A stretch of DNA of 64,000 bases from assembly GCF_019455385.1 (NCBI RefSeq), contig NZ_JACOFR010000006.1, positions 1 to 64,000 of the forward strand, written 5' to 3'. This DNA is from Bradyrhizobium sp. BR 10289 (lineage in GTDB: Bacteria; Pseudomonadota; Alphaproteobacteria; Rhizobiales; Xanthobacteraceae). The notes under the pieces were generated by a model. That model ran no database searches. It had not been told where the DNA came from and was given only the letters and a program-made list of their open reading frames with translations. Of the stretch, positions 1 through 7,599 are shown one piece after another (position 1 is the first letter of the stretch; every line of letters starts with the position of its first letter). The position numbers and the translations under genes were made by a program.

Positions 1-10
1 CTCACAAAGC

Positions 11-93
11 TCTTGTGCCACGGGGGCCGTCCACATATGGGTCCCGGCTCTGCGCAGCAACGCGATGCGTTGCAGCGCGTCCGGGACACGGGA
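11..93. repeat. Inverted-repeat intergenic element, family D, copy 1
   Basis: A short repeat module carries GGGTCCCGGCTCTGCG followed some 30 bases later by GCGTCCGGGACACG. The same two blocks occur at about 48750-48801, and the first block occurs inverted at 60321-60336. It lies just downstream of the transglycosylase stop and contains no plausible gene. Similar elements are scattered through Bradyrhizobium intergenic regions; their function is unknown. Confidence 0.6.
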
Positions 94-94
94 G

Positions 95-625
95 TTATCG
101 AGCCGCCTCTGCGCGCGCGTTGCGGACCTGCTGGGCGAGCTTGCGATGAGGCACTTGGCCGAACATGGGCTGCGGATTGCCGTTGGACTCCAGCTGAGGC
201 TCGAAGCTCGCCTGCTGCACGGCCTTCTGCCGCTGCTGCTTTGCAACGTAATAATAGCCGCCCGCGAAATAACGCACGGCCCGGTCGTGGTCGCCATTGG
301 CGGCGTGATAGGCGCCGGCGAGGTACTTCACCGCATAGGTGAGATTGGTGTTGGCGTCGCGGAGTCCGGCGGCATCGCCGGTGTAGCCGAGGCCACGGGC
401 GGTCGCGAGCTTGATCTGCATCATCCCGATAGTGCCGCCACGGCCGATGAGGCCAGGCTGATAGCGGCTCTCGCGCATGATGACGCGATGCACCAGCGCC
501 TCCGGCACGCCGTTGGCGCGCGCATGCATGGCGACCATCTCGGCATATTCGGCCTGGCCCGCGAAGGCGGCCTGCGGCGACATCAATCCGGCCGCCAGCA
601 GTGCGGCAATGCGTAAAATTTTCAT
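95..625 (-). CDS. Lytic transglycosylase, SLT domain, exported
   Basis: This is a 176-residue protein with a cleavable signal peptide (about residues 1-22, ending AFA) followed by a soluble lytic transglycosylase domain. Glu52 in the MRESRY motif is the expected catalytic acid, and GMMQIK at 67-72 is the second family motif. Such enzymes cleave the MurNAc-GlcNAc bond of peptidoglycan in the periplasm, giving 1,6-anhydro ends. The protein is short for the class and resembles the VirB1-like group, but no secretion genes are nearby. The C-terminal 60 residues are basic and Gln-rich. It stands alone; the next gene is divergent, 231 bases away, and I see no firm promoter in that gap. Confidence 0.85.
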   Translation of the reverse strand: MKILRIAALLAAGLMSPQAAFAGQAEYAEMVAMHARANGVPEALVHRVIMRESRYQPGLIGRGGTIGMMQIKLATARGLGYTGDAAGLRDANTNLTYAVKYLAGAYHAANGDHDRAVRYFAGGYYYVAKQQRQKAVQQASFEPQLESNGNPQPMFGQVPHRKLAQQVRNARAEAAR

Positions 626-856
626 CAGATACCCCTGATGTCCCAGAGCAACCTGCGCCCGGTGGCCGTTAGGCCTGCCGAACGCGGCGATGATGTGACC
701 AAACGCCGCCGTTAACTTTTTCGGGGCGCGGAGCCGTCGTTACGGCACAAAGCTGGCGCAGAGTTCCCTCAGGCGGACACTCGCGGCAGCACGCCTGTCT
801 ATTCGCGCAAGCCTGCGAAAGCGAGTATGTAAGCGCGGCGAATTGGGAGAGGTGCC

Positions 857-1084
857 ATGACAAAAACAACCATGGTCGAAGCCCACACCGGCGATATTCG
901 GAAAGATATCCCAAGGCAGAACCCCTGTGCCCAATGCGGCGCGCCGATCGCAGCGCCCGACTGGATCGAGCCGGGCGAGGGGCGCGTCTCCTACCTCTGG
1001 ACCTGCCAGGCCTGCCATTATCGCTTCGAGGCGATCGCGATCTTCGATGAGCCCGCGGTCGACTATCCACCGCTCGCGGCCTGA
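857..1084 (+). CDS. Small zinc-ribbon protein, function unknown
   Basis: This 75-residue protein has two CxxC knuckles (Cys24/Cys27 in CAQC and Cys50/Cys53 in CQAC), 22 residues apart, which suits one zinc ribbon. A TRP-rich strand (VSYLWTC) precedes the second knuckle, as in rubredoxin-like zinc ribbons. GGAGAGGTGCC just upstream gives a good ribosome binding site for the ATG. There is no signal peptide, so it is probably cytoplasmic. I do not recognise a named family and assign no function. An inverted-repeat element follows at once. Confidence 0.7.
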   Translation: MTKTTMVEAHTGDIRKDIPRQNPCAQCGAPIAAPDWIEPGEGRVSYLWTCQACHYRFEAIAIFDEPAVDYPPLAA

Positions 1085-1107
1085 TCAGCGTCACTGTGCA
1101 TCGCGAT

Positions 1108-1236
1108 CCCTTCACCTCTCCCATAGGGAGAGGTCGGCGCGTAGCGCCGGGTGAGGGGTTTCGCTTTCTCGTGGGATCTTCCCCCTCACCCGATTTGCTG
1201 CGCAAATCGACCTCTCCCTATGGGAGAGGTGAAGGG
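1108..1236. repeat. Inverted-repeat element, family A, copy 1
   Basis: Perfect 29-bp arms lie at 1108-1136 and 1208-1236, with an inner GGGTGAGGGG / CCCCTCACCC pair. The element sits between the convergent 3' ends of the zinc-ribbon gene and the histidine kinase. Related copies occur at 8942-9080, 23017-23170 and 26434-26679. In RNA it would form a long hairpin on either strand and could end transcription or protect 3' ends; that role is inferred. Confidence 0.85.
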
Positions 1237-1241
1237 AACGC

Positions 1242-2567
1242 CTAAGCCGCCAGCCGCGGTTGCTGCCACACCGGCAGTTGCATCCGCACGACCAGGCCGT
1301 GCGGCTCGCGGTCGTGCAGCGACAGCTCGCCGCCATGGGCGAGCGCGATCGCGCGCGCGATCGACAGGCCGAGGCCGAAGCCGGTGGAATCGTCCATGGT
1401 GCGGGCGTCGTCGCCGCGCACGAACGGCTCCAGCATCTCCTGCTTGCGCGCATCCGAAATGCCGGGGCCGTCGTCCTCGACGTCGATGATGAGCCGCGCG
1501 CCCGAGATGTCGAGGCGGATCGTGACCTCGGCGCCGAAGCGCACCGCGTTCTCGACGAGGTTGGTGACGCCGCGATGCAGATCGTCGGGCCGCGCCGCGG
1601 CGGTTGCGGATAGCGGGCCATCGTAATGCACGACATGGCCCATGTCGCCGAACTGGTCGGCAATGAGCTGCAGCGTCGAGGCGATGTCGACCAGCGTCAC
1701 CGCCTCGATCTTGCGGTCGTTGCGCAGCAGCGACAGCACGCTTTCCAGCATCGAACGCATCTGGTCGAGATCGATCAGCATGCGCTTGCGGTTGGTCTCG
1801 TCCTCGATGAACTCGGCGCGCAGCCGCAGGCGCGTGATCGGCGTGCGCAGATCGTGGCTGATCGCCGCCAGCATCTTGGTGCGGTCCGACATCAGCCGCG
1901 CGATCCGCTCGTGCATGCGGTTGAGCGCGCGTGCCACCGAGCGGATCTCTTCCGGGCCGCGTTCGGGCAGCGGATCGGCGGCGCCGTCCAGGCTGAAATT
2001 CTCGGCGGCCTTGGCGAAGGACGACAGCGGCGCCGCCAGCGCGCGCGCCGCCCACAGGCCGAGCACGGTGATGCAGATGAAGGCCGTCATCAGCGTCACC
2101 AGCCACGGCGCGCCCCAGAACCACGGCCGCGGACCGCCTTCGACCCGGCCGGCGATGATGGCCCCGTCAGGCAGCTGCACGCCGATGCGATGCGCGCCGC
2201 CTTCGGGAGTGAGCTGCATCACCTTGTAGGCGTGGCCGAGGTGGCGGCGCATGCCGTGCACATGCCCGCCCTCGCTCTCGTCCACCGCCGTCGCCGTGCC
2301 TGGCGCGATCGCCTCGAGGCCGAGCTTGGGAAAAGCCCGCGCGAGATCGGCGATCAGGCGCGGCCGCTCACCCGGCTCGGCCGCATTGAGCACCAGCGCG
2401 GCATCGGTCAATTGATGGGCGCCGTCCGGCGACGTGTCCGGGCGGTCCGGCCGGCTGATCAGGAAGGCGGTGGTGACGACGAGATGGAGCGTCACGGTCG
2501 AAGCCAGCACCAGCGCGGCGATCTGCCCGCCGATGCCCTTGAGATGGAAAAATCCGAACGGCTTCAT
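1242..2567 (-). CDS. Sensor histidine kinase, EnvZ-like
   Basis: This 441-residue membrane kinase has a first transmembrane helix at about 15-38, a periplasmic sensor of about 115 residues, a second helix at about 153-175, a HAMP linker to about 230, a HisKA domain with phospho-acceptor His238 (ISHDLRTP), and an HATPase domain with the N box (Asn340), G1 (DDGPGI 365-370) and G2 (GFGLGLS from 396). It should autophosphorylate and pass phosphate to Asp56 of the response regulator encoded 13 bases upstream, with which it forms an operon. The sensor holds a His-rich stretch (GHVHGMRRHLGHAY), but no ligand can be named from the sequence. Confidence 0.92.
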   Translation of the reverse strand: MKPFGFFHLKGIGGQIAALVLASTVTLHLVVTTAFLISRPDRPDTSPDGAHQLTDAALVLNAAEPGERPRLIADLARAFPKLGLEAIAPGTATAVDESEGGHVHGMRRHLGHAYKVMQLTPEGGAHRIGVQLPDGAIIAGRVEGGPRPWFWGAPWLVTLMTAFICITVLGLWAARALAAPLSSFAKAAENFSLDGAADPLPERGPEEIRSVARALNRMHERIARLMSDRTKMLAAISHDLRTPITRLRLRAEFIEDETNRKRMLIDLDQMRSMLESVLSLLRNDRKIEAVTLVDIASTLQLIADQFGDMGHVVHYDGPLSATAAARPDDLHRGVTNLVENAVRFGAEVTIRLDISGARLIIDVEDDGPGISDARKQEMLEPFVRGDDARTMDDSTGFGLGLSIARAIALAHGGELSLHDREPHGLVVRMQLPVWQQPRLAA

Positions 2568-2580
2568 CGTCGGCGTTCCG

Positions 2581-3336
2581 TCAGCTGCTTAAGGAGCTGG
2601 CGACTGCTTCCGTGCTTGCTGGTTCGGTTCTCGGCGTGAACAGGTAACCGCCGGAGCGCACCGTCTTGATGATGGTGGGGTCGGCCGGGTTGGGTTCGAT
2701 CTTGCGGCGGATGCGGCTGACCAGCACGTCGATGGAGCGCTCGAACGAGCCGGTGTTGCGGCCCTGCGTGAGGTCGAGCAGGCTGTCGCGCGACAGGACG
2801 CGGCCGGGCCGTTCGCAGAAGGTGCGGAGCAGGTCGAACTCGGCGCTGGTCACCGCGACGCGGGCGCCTTCCGGATTGCGCAGCTCGCGCAGGCGAAGAT
2901 CGATGCGCCAGCCCTCGAAGGCGAGCGTGCTCGCACCTTCGATCGAGCTTGCGGCCTGTGCGGCCGCCTGGCGGCGCAGCACCGCGTTGATGCGGGCGAG
3001 CAGCTCGCGCGGGTTGAAGGGCTTCGGCAGATAGTCGTCCGCGCCCATCTCGAGGCCGACGATGCGGTCGACGTCCTCGCCGCGCGCGGTCAGCATGATG
3101 ATCGGCGTCTGGGCCTCCGAGCGTACCTTGCGGCACAGGCTGAGACCGTCCTCGCCGGGCAGCATGACGTCGAGAATAATGAGGTCGACCCTGTGATCGG
3201 CCATGGCGCGCGACATCTCGCGGCCATCGCTCACGGCGGTGACGTTGCAGGCGTTGTTGCGCAGGTACTTCGCAATCAACGTCCGGGTTTCGCGGTCGTC
3301 CTCGACGACCAGGATGTTGGGATTGGGAATGGCCAT
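2581..3336 (-). CDS. Response regulator, OmpR family
   Basis: This 251-residue regulator has a receiver domain (acidic pair Asp13/Asp14, phospho-acceptor Asp56 in LDVMLPG, Thr83, Lys105 in LPKPF) and a C-terminal OmpR-type winged helix ending in SGGYLFT. The reading frame stays open upstream to 3522, but the receiver fold begins directly after the ATG at 3336, so the longer form is rejected. It is the first gene of a two-gene operon with the kinase. Target genes cannot be read from this window. Confidence 0.93.
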   Translation of the reverse strand: MAIPNPNILVVEDDRETRTLIAKYLRNNACNVTAVSDGREMSRAMADHRVDLIILDVMLPGEDGLSLCRKVRSEAQTPIIMLTARGEDVDRIVGLEMGADDYLPKPFNPRELLARINAVLRRQAAAQAASSIEGASTLAFEGWRIDLRLRELRNPEGARVAVTSAEFDLLRTFCERPGRVLSRDSLLDLTQGRNTGSFERSIDVLVSRIRRKIEPNPADPTIIKTVRSGGYLFTPRTEPASTEAVASSLSS

Positions 3337-3675
3337 GCGCTTTGTTTGTCCAAGATTCGGGCCAAAAGGCGAAGATTTTTGTTTCAGATCATTTCTGAGT
3401 GCCCTGACTGCAGCACAGCGACACACCCGGGCGGTGCAGCGGCGAGGTCTCGTTATGGCTGTTAACCATAGCGTGGCGCGGTCACACAAGAAACCCCAAA
3501 CCCACGGAGCCGTCATGACCACGATTTCGGCGGCTTCCGCGCGAGAAGCGATTTGTGGGCGGCGAAGTTCTCGAATGAGCGAAGGCGTTCTGCCGGCCGT
3601 CGCAACGATCCATGTTCCGAAACGGACCCGGTTCTAACATGCGATAGGTAAACGCTGAATGCGACCGCGGGAGGA
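3337..3675. other. Intergenic region between the response regulator and nuoB
   Basis: About 340 bases separate the divergent transcription units. The stretch next to the regulator is AT-richer and should hold its promoter. I see no credible gene: the short open frames here lack both a ribosome binding site and protein-like composition. Confidence 0.5.
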
Positions 3676-3700
3676 GGAACGCACCTGTGGAACGGCGGTT
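3676..3700 (+). promoter_or_regulatory. EcfG/RpoE2-type promoter of nuoB
   Basis: GGAAC (3676-3680) and GTT (3698-3700) are separated by 17 bases. This matches the alphaproteobacterial general-stress sigma consensus GGAAC-N16/17-CGTT. A transcript from about 3708 gives a leader of some 40 bases. It also excludes the upstream ATG at 3659 as the nuoB start. The GGAGGAGG here looks like a Shine-Dalgarno sequence but is better read as the -35 region. Confidence 0.65.
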
Positions 3701-3748
3701 CTCCGCAACGTGAGGTCGAGCATCGACGGCATCCTCCCAAGGCGATTC

Positions 3749-4321
3749 ATGACTGTCATTCCTCCACAAGCGGACACTTCCCGGAATCAGCTCCCGCGAC
3801 CCGGCGACGGCCAGCCTGCGAACACGTCCGATCCGTACTTCATGCAGATCCGCGACGACCTCGCCGACAAGGGATTTTTCACGGCAACAGCGGAGGAACT
3901 GATCGTCTGGGCGCGCACGGGATCGCTGATGTGGATGACGTTCGGGCTCGCCTGCTGCGCCGTCGAGATGATGCAGATGTCGATGCCGCGGTACGATGCC
4001 GAGCGTTTCGGATTCGCACCGCGCGCCTCGCCGCGGCAATCCGACGTGATCATCGTCGCGGGCACATTGACCAACAAGATGGCGCCGGCGTTCCGCAAGG
4101 TCTACGACCAGATGCCGGAGCCGCGCTACGTGATCTCGATGGGATCCTGCGCCAACGGAGGCGGCTACTATCACTACTCATACTCCGTCGTGCGCGGCTG
4201 CGACCGCATCGTTCCAGTCGACATCTACGTCCCTGGCTGCCCGCCGACAGCCGAGGCGCTGCTCTATGGCGTCATGCTGCTTCAGCAGAAGATCCGGCGA
4301 ACGGGAACGATCGAACGATAG
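3749..4321 (+). CDS. nuoB: Orphan NuoB-type NADH-quinone oxidoreductase subunit
   Basis: This 190-residue protein is a full-length homologue of complex I subunit NuoB (PSST), which carries cluster N2. All four cluster ligands are present: Cys69 and Cys70 (LACCAVE), Cys134 (GSCANGG) and Cys164 (VPGCPP). It is encoded alone, with no nuoA or nuoC beside it, so it is probably a second copy rather than part of the main nuo operon. The ATG at 3749 has AAGGCG upstream and lies downstream of the predicted stress promoter. It appears co-transcribed with the MBL hydrolase 40 bases further on. Whether it replaces the housekeeping NuoB under stress or serves another hydrogenase-like complex is open. Confidence 0.9.
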   Translation: MTVIPPQADTSRNQLPRPGDGQPANTSDPYFMQIRDDLADKGFFTATAEELIVWARTGSLMWMTFGLACCAVEMMQMSMPRYDAERFGFAPRASPRQSDVIIVAGTLTNKMAPAFRKVYDQMPEPRYVISMGSCANGGGYYHYSYSVVRGCDRIVPVDIYVPGCPPTAEALLYGVMLLQQKIRRTGTIER

Positions 4322-4361
4322 ACTTGAATTTGGATCATCAGTGTCAGGACATCGCCGGGAC

Positions 4362-5246
4362 ATGGAGCAGATTCCTCTTCCTTCCTCCGCCGCGGCGGAA
4401 CAACCGAGCCTCGATCTCGACCGCAAGGACAATACACGGCAGATCGTCGCCGACGTCGCCTACCGGCAGCTGGCTATCGTCAACGTCATCTTCGTCGGCT
4501 TCGAAGGTGCGGGTGACGGCAATTGGGTGCTGGTTGACGCGGGCATTCCGGGTTCGGCGCAGGCCATCCGCTCCGCGGCAAGCGCGCGGTTTGGCGGCAA
4601 CGGCCGGCCCGCCTGCATCATCATGACGCACGGCCATTTCGACCACGTCGGCGTGCTCGAGACGCTCGCGAACGAATGGGAGGTGCCGGTCTACGCGCAT
4701 GCGGCCGAACATCCCTATCTCGACGGCAGCCGCTCCTATCCTCCGGCCAATCCCGGCGCGGGCGGCGGGCTGCTCGCGCTGATCTCGCCGTTGTTTCCGA
4801 CCAAGCCGGTCGACGTTGCATTGCACCTCTATGATCTTCCCAGCGATCACAGCGTGCCCTTCATGCAGGACTGGCGCTGGATTCATACACCCGGTCATAC
4901 ACCGGGACATATCTCGCTCTGGCGCGAACGCGACCGCGTGCTGATCGCCGGCGACGCATTCATCACGACGCGACAGGAGTCCGTCTATTCGGCCGTCACC
5001 CAGTCGCCGGAGATGCACGGGCCTCCGATGTATTTCACGCCTGACTGGAAGAGTGCGAAGGCTTCGGTGCGCGAGCTCGCCGCGCTGGCGCCGGAGATCG
5101 TCGTCACCGGCCATGGCGCCGCGATGCAGGGACCACAGATGCGCGCGGCGCTGGATACGCTCGCCGCGCGTTTCGACGATGTCGCCGTCCCACGCAACGT
5201 TGCCGCGGAAGACGCAACGTTTAGGAACGCTCCGAGCGGCCGCTGA
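4362..5246 (+). CDS. MBL-fold metallo-hydrolase
   Basis: This 294-residue metallo-beta-lactamase-fold hydrolase has the metal-binding HxHxDH motif as THGHFDH (His90, His92, Asp94, His95). Further ligand motifs are HTPGHTPGH, AGDAF and TGHG. The set suits a dinuclear Zn or Fe hydrolase of the glyoxalase II/lactonase type; the substrate is unknown. There is no clear signal peptide. The ATG at 4362 was chosen because the upstream extension overlaps nuoB and lacks the fold. It follows nuoB by 40 bases and probably shares its stress promoter. Its last codons contain the promoter of the next gene. Confidence 0.85.
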   Translation: MEQIPLPSSAAAEQPSLDLDRKDNTRQIVADVAYRQLAIVNVIFVGFEGAGDGNWVLVDAGIPGSAQAIRSAASARFGGNGRPACIIMTHGHFDHVGVLETLANEWEVPVYAHAAEHPYLDGSRSYPPANPGAGGGLLALISPLFPTKPVDVALHLYDLPSDHSVPFMQDWRWIHTPGHTPGHISLWRERDRVLIAGDAFITTRQESVYSAVTQSPEMHGPPMYFTPDWKSAKASVRELAALAPEIVVTGHGAAMQGPQMRAALDTLAARFDDVAVPRNVAAEDATFRNAPSGR

Positions 5247-5248
5247 TT
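5224..5248 (+). promoter_or_regulatory. EcfG/RpoE2-type promoter of the Gly-rich gene
   Basis: GGAAC (5224-5228), 17 bases, then ATT (5246-5248), which fits the GGAAC-N18-TT form described for RpoE2. It lies inside the 3' end of the MBL gene, 30 bases before the next ATG. The 12-mer GTTTAGGAACGC (5219-5230) is repeated exactly at 5786-5797 before the catalase gene. Confidence 0.6.
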
Positions 5249-5277
5249 GGTCCGAGGTCAACCTCTGGAGATAAAAC

Positions 5278-5634
5278 ATGCGTAAGACAATTCTGACAGT
5301 CCTCATGGCCGCGACGCTGGCCGGCACCTCGGTCGGCGCAGCGTTTGCGCAAGGTGGAGGTGGTGGTGCAGGCGGCGGCGCCGGTGGTGGTGCAGGTGGC
5401 GGCGCCGGCGGCGGCGCAGGCGCTGGTGCAGGCGCGGGTGCTGGTGGCGCCGGAGCCGGCGGCAGTGCCGGCGCCGGCGGTTCGGGATCGGGCGATGGCG
5501 GCGCCTCGGGCGGCGCCGGATCGGGTGGCGGCGGTATCACTCACTCGGAGCGCGGCGGACAGGGCGCATCGAGCGCTCCGGGTATGCGCAACGAGACGAC
5601 TCCGCCATCGAACGGCACCCTTCCACGGCGCTAG
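5278..5634 (+). CDS. Gly/Ala-rich exported protein of low complexity
   Basis: This 118-residue protein has a clear signal peptide (about 1-25, ending AFA-Q). The mature chain is built almost wholly of Gly-Gly-Ala repeats up to about residue 85, then a Ser/Gly stretch and a short charged tail with ERGGQG and NETTPP. It is probably periplasmic or surface-exposed and disordered. The ribosome binding site is TGGAGA. The DNA repeats are short GGCGCC-type units, so copy number may vary between strains. No function is known to me; the stress-type promoter suggests a role in desiccation or envelope protection, which is inference. Confidence 0.8.
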   Translation: MRKTILTVLMAATLAGTSVGAAFAQGGGGGAGGGAGGGAGGGAGGGAGAGAGAGAGGAGAGGSAGAGGSGSGDGGASGGAGSGGGGITHSERGGQGASSAPGMRNETTPPSNGTLPRR

Positions 5635-5692
5635 ATCATCACGTCATCAACGCGCGCCTCGGTCCGTTTCCTTCCAGATGTGCGCGCGAGAG

Positions 5693-5735
5693 CGGCCCCG
5701 GCGAATCCTCCCTTGCGCCGGGGCCGCGTTCGTTT
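5693..5735 (+). terminator. Rho-independent terminator after the Gly-rich gene
   Basis: An 11-bp perfect GC stem (CGGCCCCGGCG at 5693-5703 with CGCCGGGGCCG at 5716-5726) is followed by CGTTCGTTTTTG. It separates the Gly-rich gene from the catalase unit. Confidence 0.8.
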
Positions 5736-5790
5736 TTGCCGCCGCATGAGCCGATGTGAGAACGCATCGAAGTCACGCGGGAAAAGTTTA

Positions 5791-5815
5791 GGAACGCAGC
5801 CCGGCAGCTTTCATT
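5791..5815 (+). promoter_or_regulatory. EcfG/RpoE2-type promoter of the Mn catalase gene
   Basis: GGAAC (5791-5795), 17 bases, then ATT (5813-5815). It lies about 35 bases before the ATG and shares the 12-mer GTTTAGGAACGC with the promoter at 5224. Manganese catalases are known members of general stress regulons in this class of bacteria. Confidence 0.6.
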
Positions 5816-5849
5816 GCGCACATGTGCCAGGACACAAAAGGAGCTGCGC

Positions 5850-6737
5850 ATGTACTACTTCGACAAACGACTGCAATATCCCGTCAGGGTCGAGAAGCCC
5901 GATCCGATCTTCGCGCGCCAACTGCAACAGGCCATCGGAGGCGTCGAGGGCGAGATTCGCGTCTGCCTCCAATACTTCTTCCAGGCCTGGGGCGCGCGCG
6001 GACCTGCGAAATATCGCGACGTCCTTCTCAACACCGCGACCGAAGAGATCAGCCACATCGAGATGCTTGCAACGGCCGTCGCATTGAATCTCGAGGACGC
6101 ACCGGCGACGATGCAGGAGACCAGCCTGCAAGCCAATCCGGTCGTCGGCGCCGTCATGAACGGCGGCGAAAGGCCGCGTCACGTCATCGAGGGAATGCTG
6201 CATCGACACATCCTATCGACCGGCATGTCGGCATTCCCCGCCAATTGCGACGGCGTGCCGTTCGACTGCTCGCACGTCTACGCCAGCGGCAATCTCGCGG
6301 CCGACATGTATTGCAACGTCGCCGCCGAATCCACCGGGCGGACGCTTGCCGTCCGCCTCTACAATTCGACGAGCGACCCGGGCATGCAGGACATGTTGAG
6401 CTACCTCATCGCGCGCGACACCATGCATCAGCAGCAATGGCTCGCGGTGATCGAGGAGATGGGCGCGGAGGCGTCGCTGCCGATCCCGAACAGCTTCGAT
6501 CGCAGCAAGGAGGCAACCGAGTTCAGCTACATGTTCATGGGCACCGAGCGCGGCGGCGATTCACTGCAAACGGGCCGCTATTGCGAAGGTCCTTCCCTCG
6601 ACGGCAAGGGGACGTTCACGTTCCGCGGGGGCTTCGAGCCCCTGGGACAGGAGCCGGTGCTGGGACCCGCACGTCCCGACAGCGGCGCTCAGGTGGAGCA
6701 GATGAACGAGCCGCCGGTGACGAATGCGCTGAGCTGA
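5850..6737 (+). CDS. Manganese (non-haem) catalase
   Basis: This 295-residue ferritin-like protein should disproportionate hydrogen peroxide at a dimanganese centre. Ligands in the expected order are Glu35, Glu66, His69 (EEISHIEM), Glu160 (AAEST) and His193 (DTMHQQQW). The first three stand at the same numbers as in the Lactobacillus enzyme. The N-terminus MYYFDKRLQYP is typical of the family. AAAAGGAG precedes the ATG at 5850; an open frame upstream is ignored. The C-terminal 60 residues form the usual Gly/Pro-rich tail. It stands as a single transcription unit with its own stress-type promoter and a hairpin downstream. Confidence 0.93.
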   Translation: MYYFDKRLQYPVRVEKPDPIFARQLQQAIGGVEGEIRVCLQYFFQAWGARGPAKYRDVLLNTATEEISHIEMLATAVALNLEDAPATMQETSLQANPVVGAVMNGGERPRHVIEGMLHRHILSTGMSAFPANCDGVPFDCSHVYASGNLAADMYCNVAAESTGRTLAVRLYNSTSDPGMQDMLSYLIARDTMHQQQWLAVIEEMGAEASLPIPNSFDRSKEATEFSYMFMGTERGGDSLQTGRYCEGPSLDGKGTFTFRGGFEPLGQEPVLGPARPDSGAQVEQMNEPPVTNALS

Positions 6738-6750
6738 AGCCGCCGAAAAA

Positions 6751-6773
6751 GGGCCGCCCATTGCGGGCGGCCC
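6751..6773. terminator. Hairpin after the Mn catalase gene
   Basis: A 9-bp perfect stem (GGGCCGCCC, loop ATTGC, GGGCGGCCC) lies 14 bases after the catalase stop. The run of five A before it makes a U tract only on the minus strand. On the plus strand it is a hairpin without a good U tract, so termination there may be partial. Confidence 0.6.
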
Positions 6774-6897
6774 ATCATGCGCGCTTCGTTGTTGAGGGAG
6801 CCAGCCCCTGACGGGAACTGTGCATCCGGAACGTTGGCGCGCGGAACTTCCATCGCACTGCAGCGCCGTTTTGCGCGGCCAAAATCTCGCGTCTGCT

Positions 6898-6922
6898 GGA
6901 ACTGCAGGTGTTCAGCGCGGTT
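6898..6922 (+). promoter_or_regulatory. EcfG/RpoE2-type promoter of the PRC-barrel gene
   Basis: GGAAC (6898-6902), 17 bases, then GTT (6920-6922), an exact match to GGAAC-N17-GTT. The ATG follows 38 bases later. Further GGAAC copies at 6814, 6828 and 6843 lack a correctly spaced partner. Confidence 0.65.
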
Positions 6923-6960
6923 CTTTCCGCACGAGTTTTCTGCTGAAGGAGAGGACAACA

Positions 6961-7500
6961 ATGTTGATGAAATCGATCGCCACCGGCCTCGCCGGCACCG
7001 CTCTGCTCGCGACCGTCGCGTTCGCCCAGTCGCCGACCGCCACCGGCGACAAGGCGCCGAGTGCAGCCTCCACTGCGACGACGACCACCACAACCGCCTC
7101 CAATGAATGGCGTGCGTCGAAGCTGGCGGGCGTGAAGGTCTACAACGACGCCAACGAGAACATCGGCTCGATCAACGATCTGCTGATGGACAAGAGCGGC
7201 AACGTGAAGATCGCCGTGATCGGCGTCGGCGGCTTCCTCGGCATGGGCGAGCATCTGGTCGCCATTCCCTATGAGAAGCTGAAATTCGTCAACGAGGCCG
7301 TGGCCTATACCGGCACCGGCGCGAACCCGGGCACGCGTCCGGCGGCGTCCACGACGACCGGCGCTGCGACCGGCACCGACAGGCCGGCTGCGAGCTCGAC
7401 GTCGACCTCGTCGTCCTCGAAGTGGTATCCGGACCACGCCGTGTTCAATGCCAGCAAGGACGAGCTGAAGAACATGCCCGAGTTCAAGTACTCGGAGTAA
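6961..7500 (+). CDS. PRC-barrel domain protein, exported
   Basis: This 179-residue protein has a signal peptide (about 1-22, ending AFA) and a Thr/Ala-rich linker. A PRC-barrel domain from about 45 to 105 contains the typical core (GVKVYNDANENIGSINDLLMD, then IAVIGVGGFLG and VAIPYEKLKF). A Thr/Ser-rich linker and a short basic/aromatic tail follow. PRC-barrel proteins of this exported type are common in rhizobial stress regulons; the partner is unknown. AAGGAGAGG precedes the ATG at 6961. It is flanked by its own promoter and terminator. Confidence 0.85.
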   Translation: MLMKSIATGLAGTALLATVAFAQSPTATGDKAPSAASTATTTTTTASNEWRASKLAGVKVYNDANENIGSINDLLMDKSGNVKIAVIGVGGFLGMGEHLVAIPYEKLKFVNEAVAYTGTGANPGTRPAASTTTGAATGTDRPAASSTSTSSSSKWYPDHAVFNASKDELKNMPEFKYSE

Positions 7501-7524
7501 TGCGGCTCTGATCAGCTAAACGAA

Positions 7525-7550
7525 GCGCGCCCGGTTTTCACCGGGCGCGC
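7525..7550. terminator. Bidirectional terminator
   Basis: A 10-bp perfect stem (GCGCGCCCGG, loop TTTTCA, CCGGGCGCGC) lies between the convergent PRC-barrel and binding-protein genes. It is followed on the plus strand by a T-rich stretch. Confidence 0.75.
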
Positions 7551-7599
7551 TGTCGTGTCGTTCTTTCTTCACTTTTCCCGCAAGTGGCGAGAGGGACGA

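Noticed and set aside
3669..3713. GGGAGGAGG as ribosome binding site for an 8-codon GTG frame
   Set aside because: The sequence fits the -35 box of a GGAAC-type promoter better, and the short frame has no support.
6814..6847. Further GGAAC copies as promoters of the PRC-barrel gene
   Set aside because: No TT at N18-19 distance; the copy at 6898 fits exactly.
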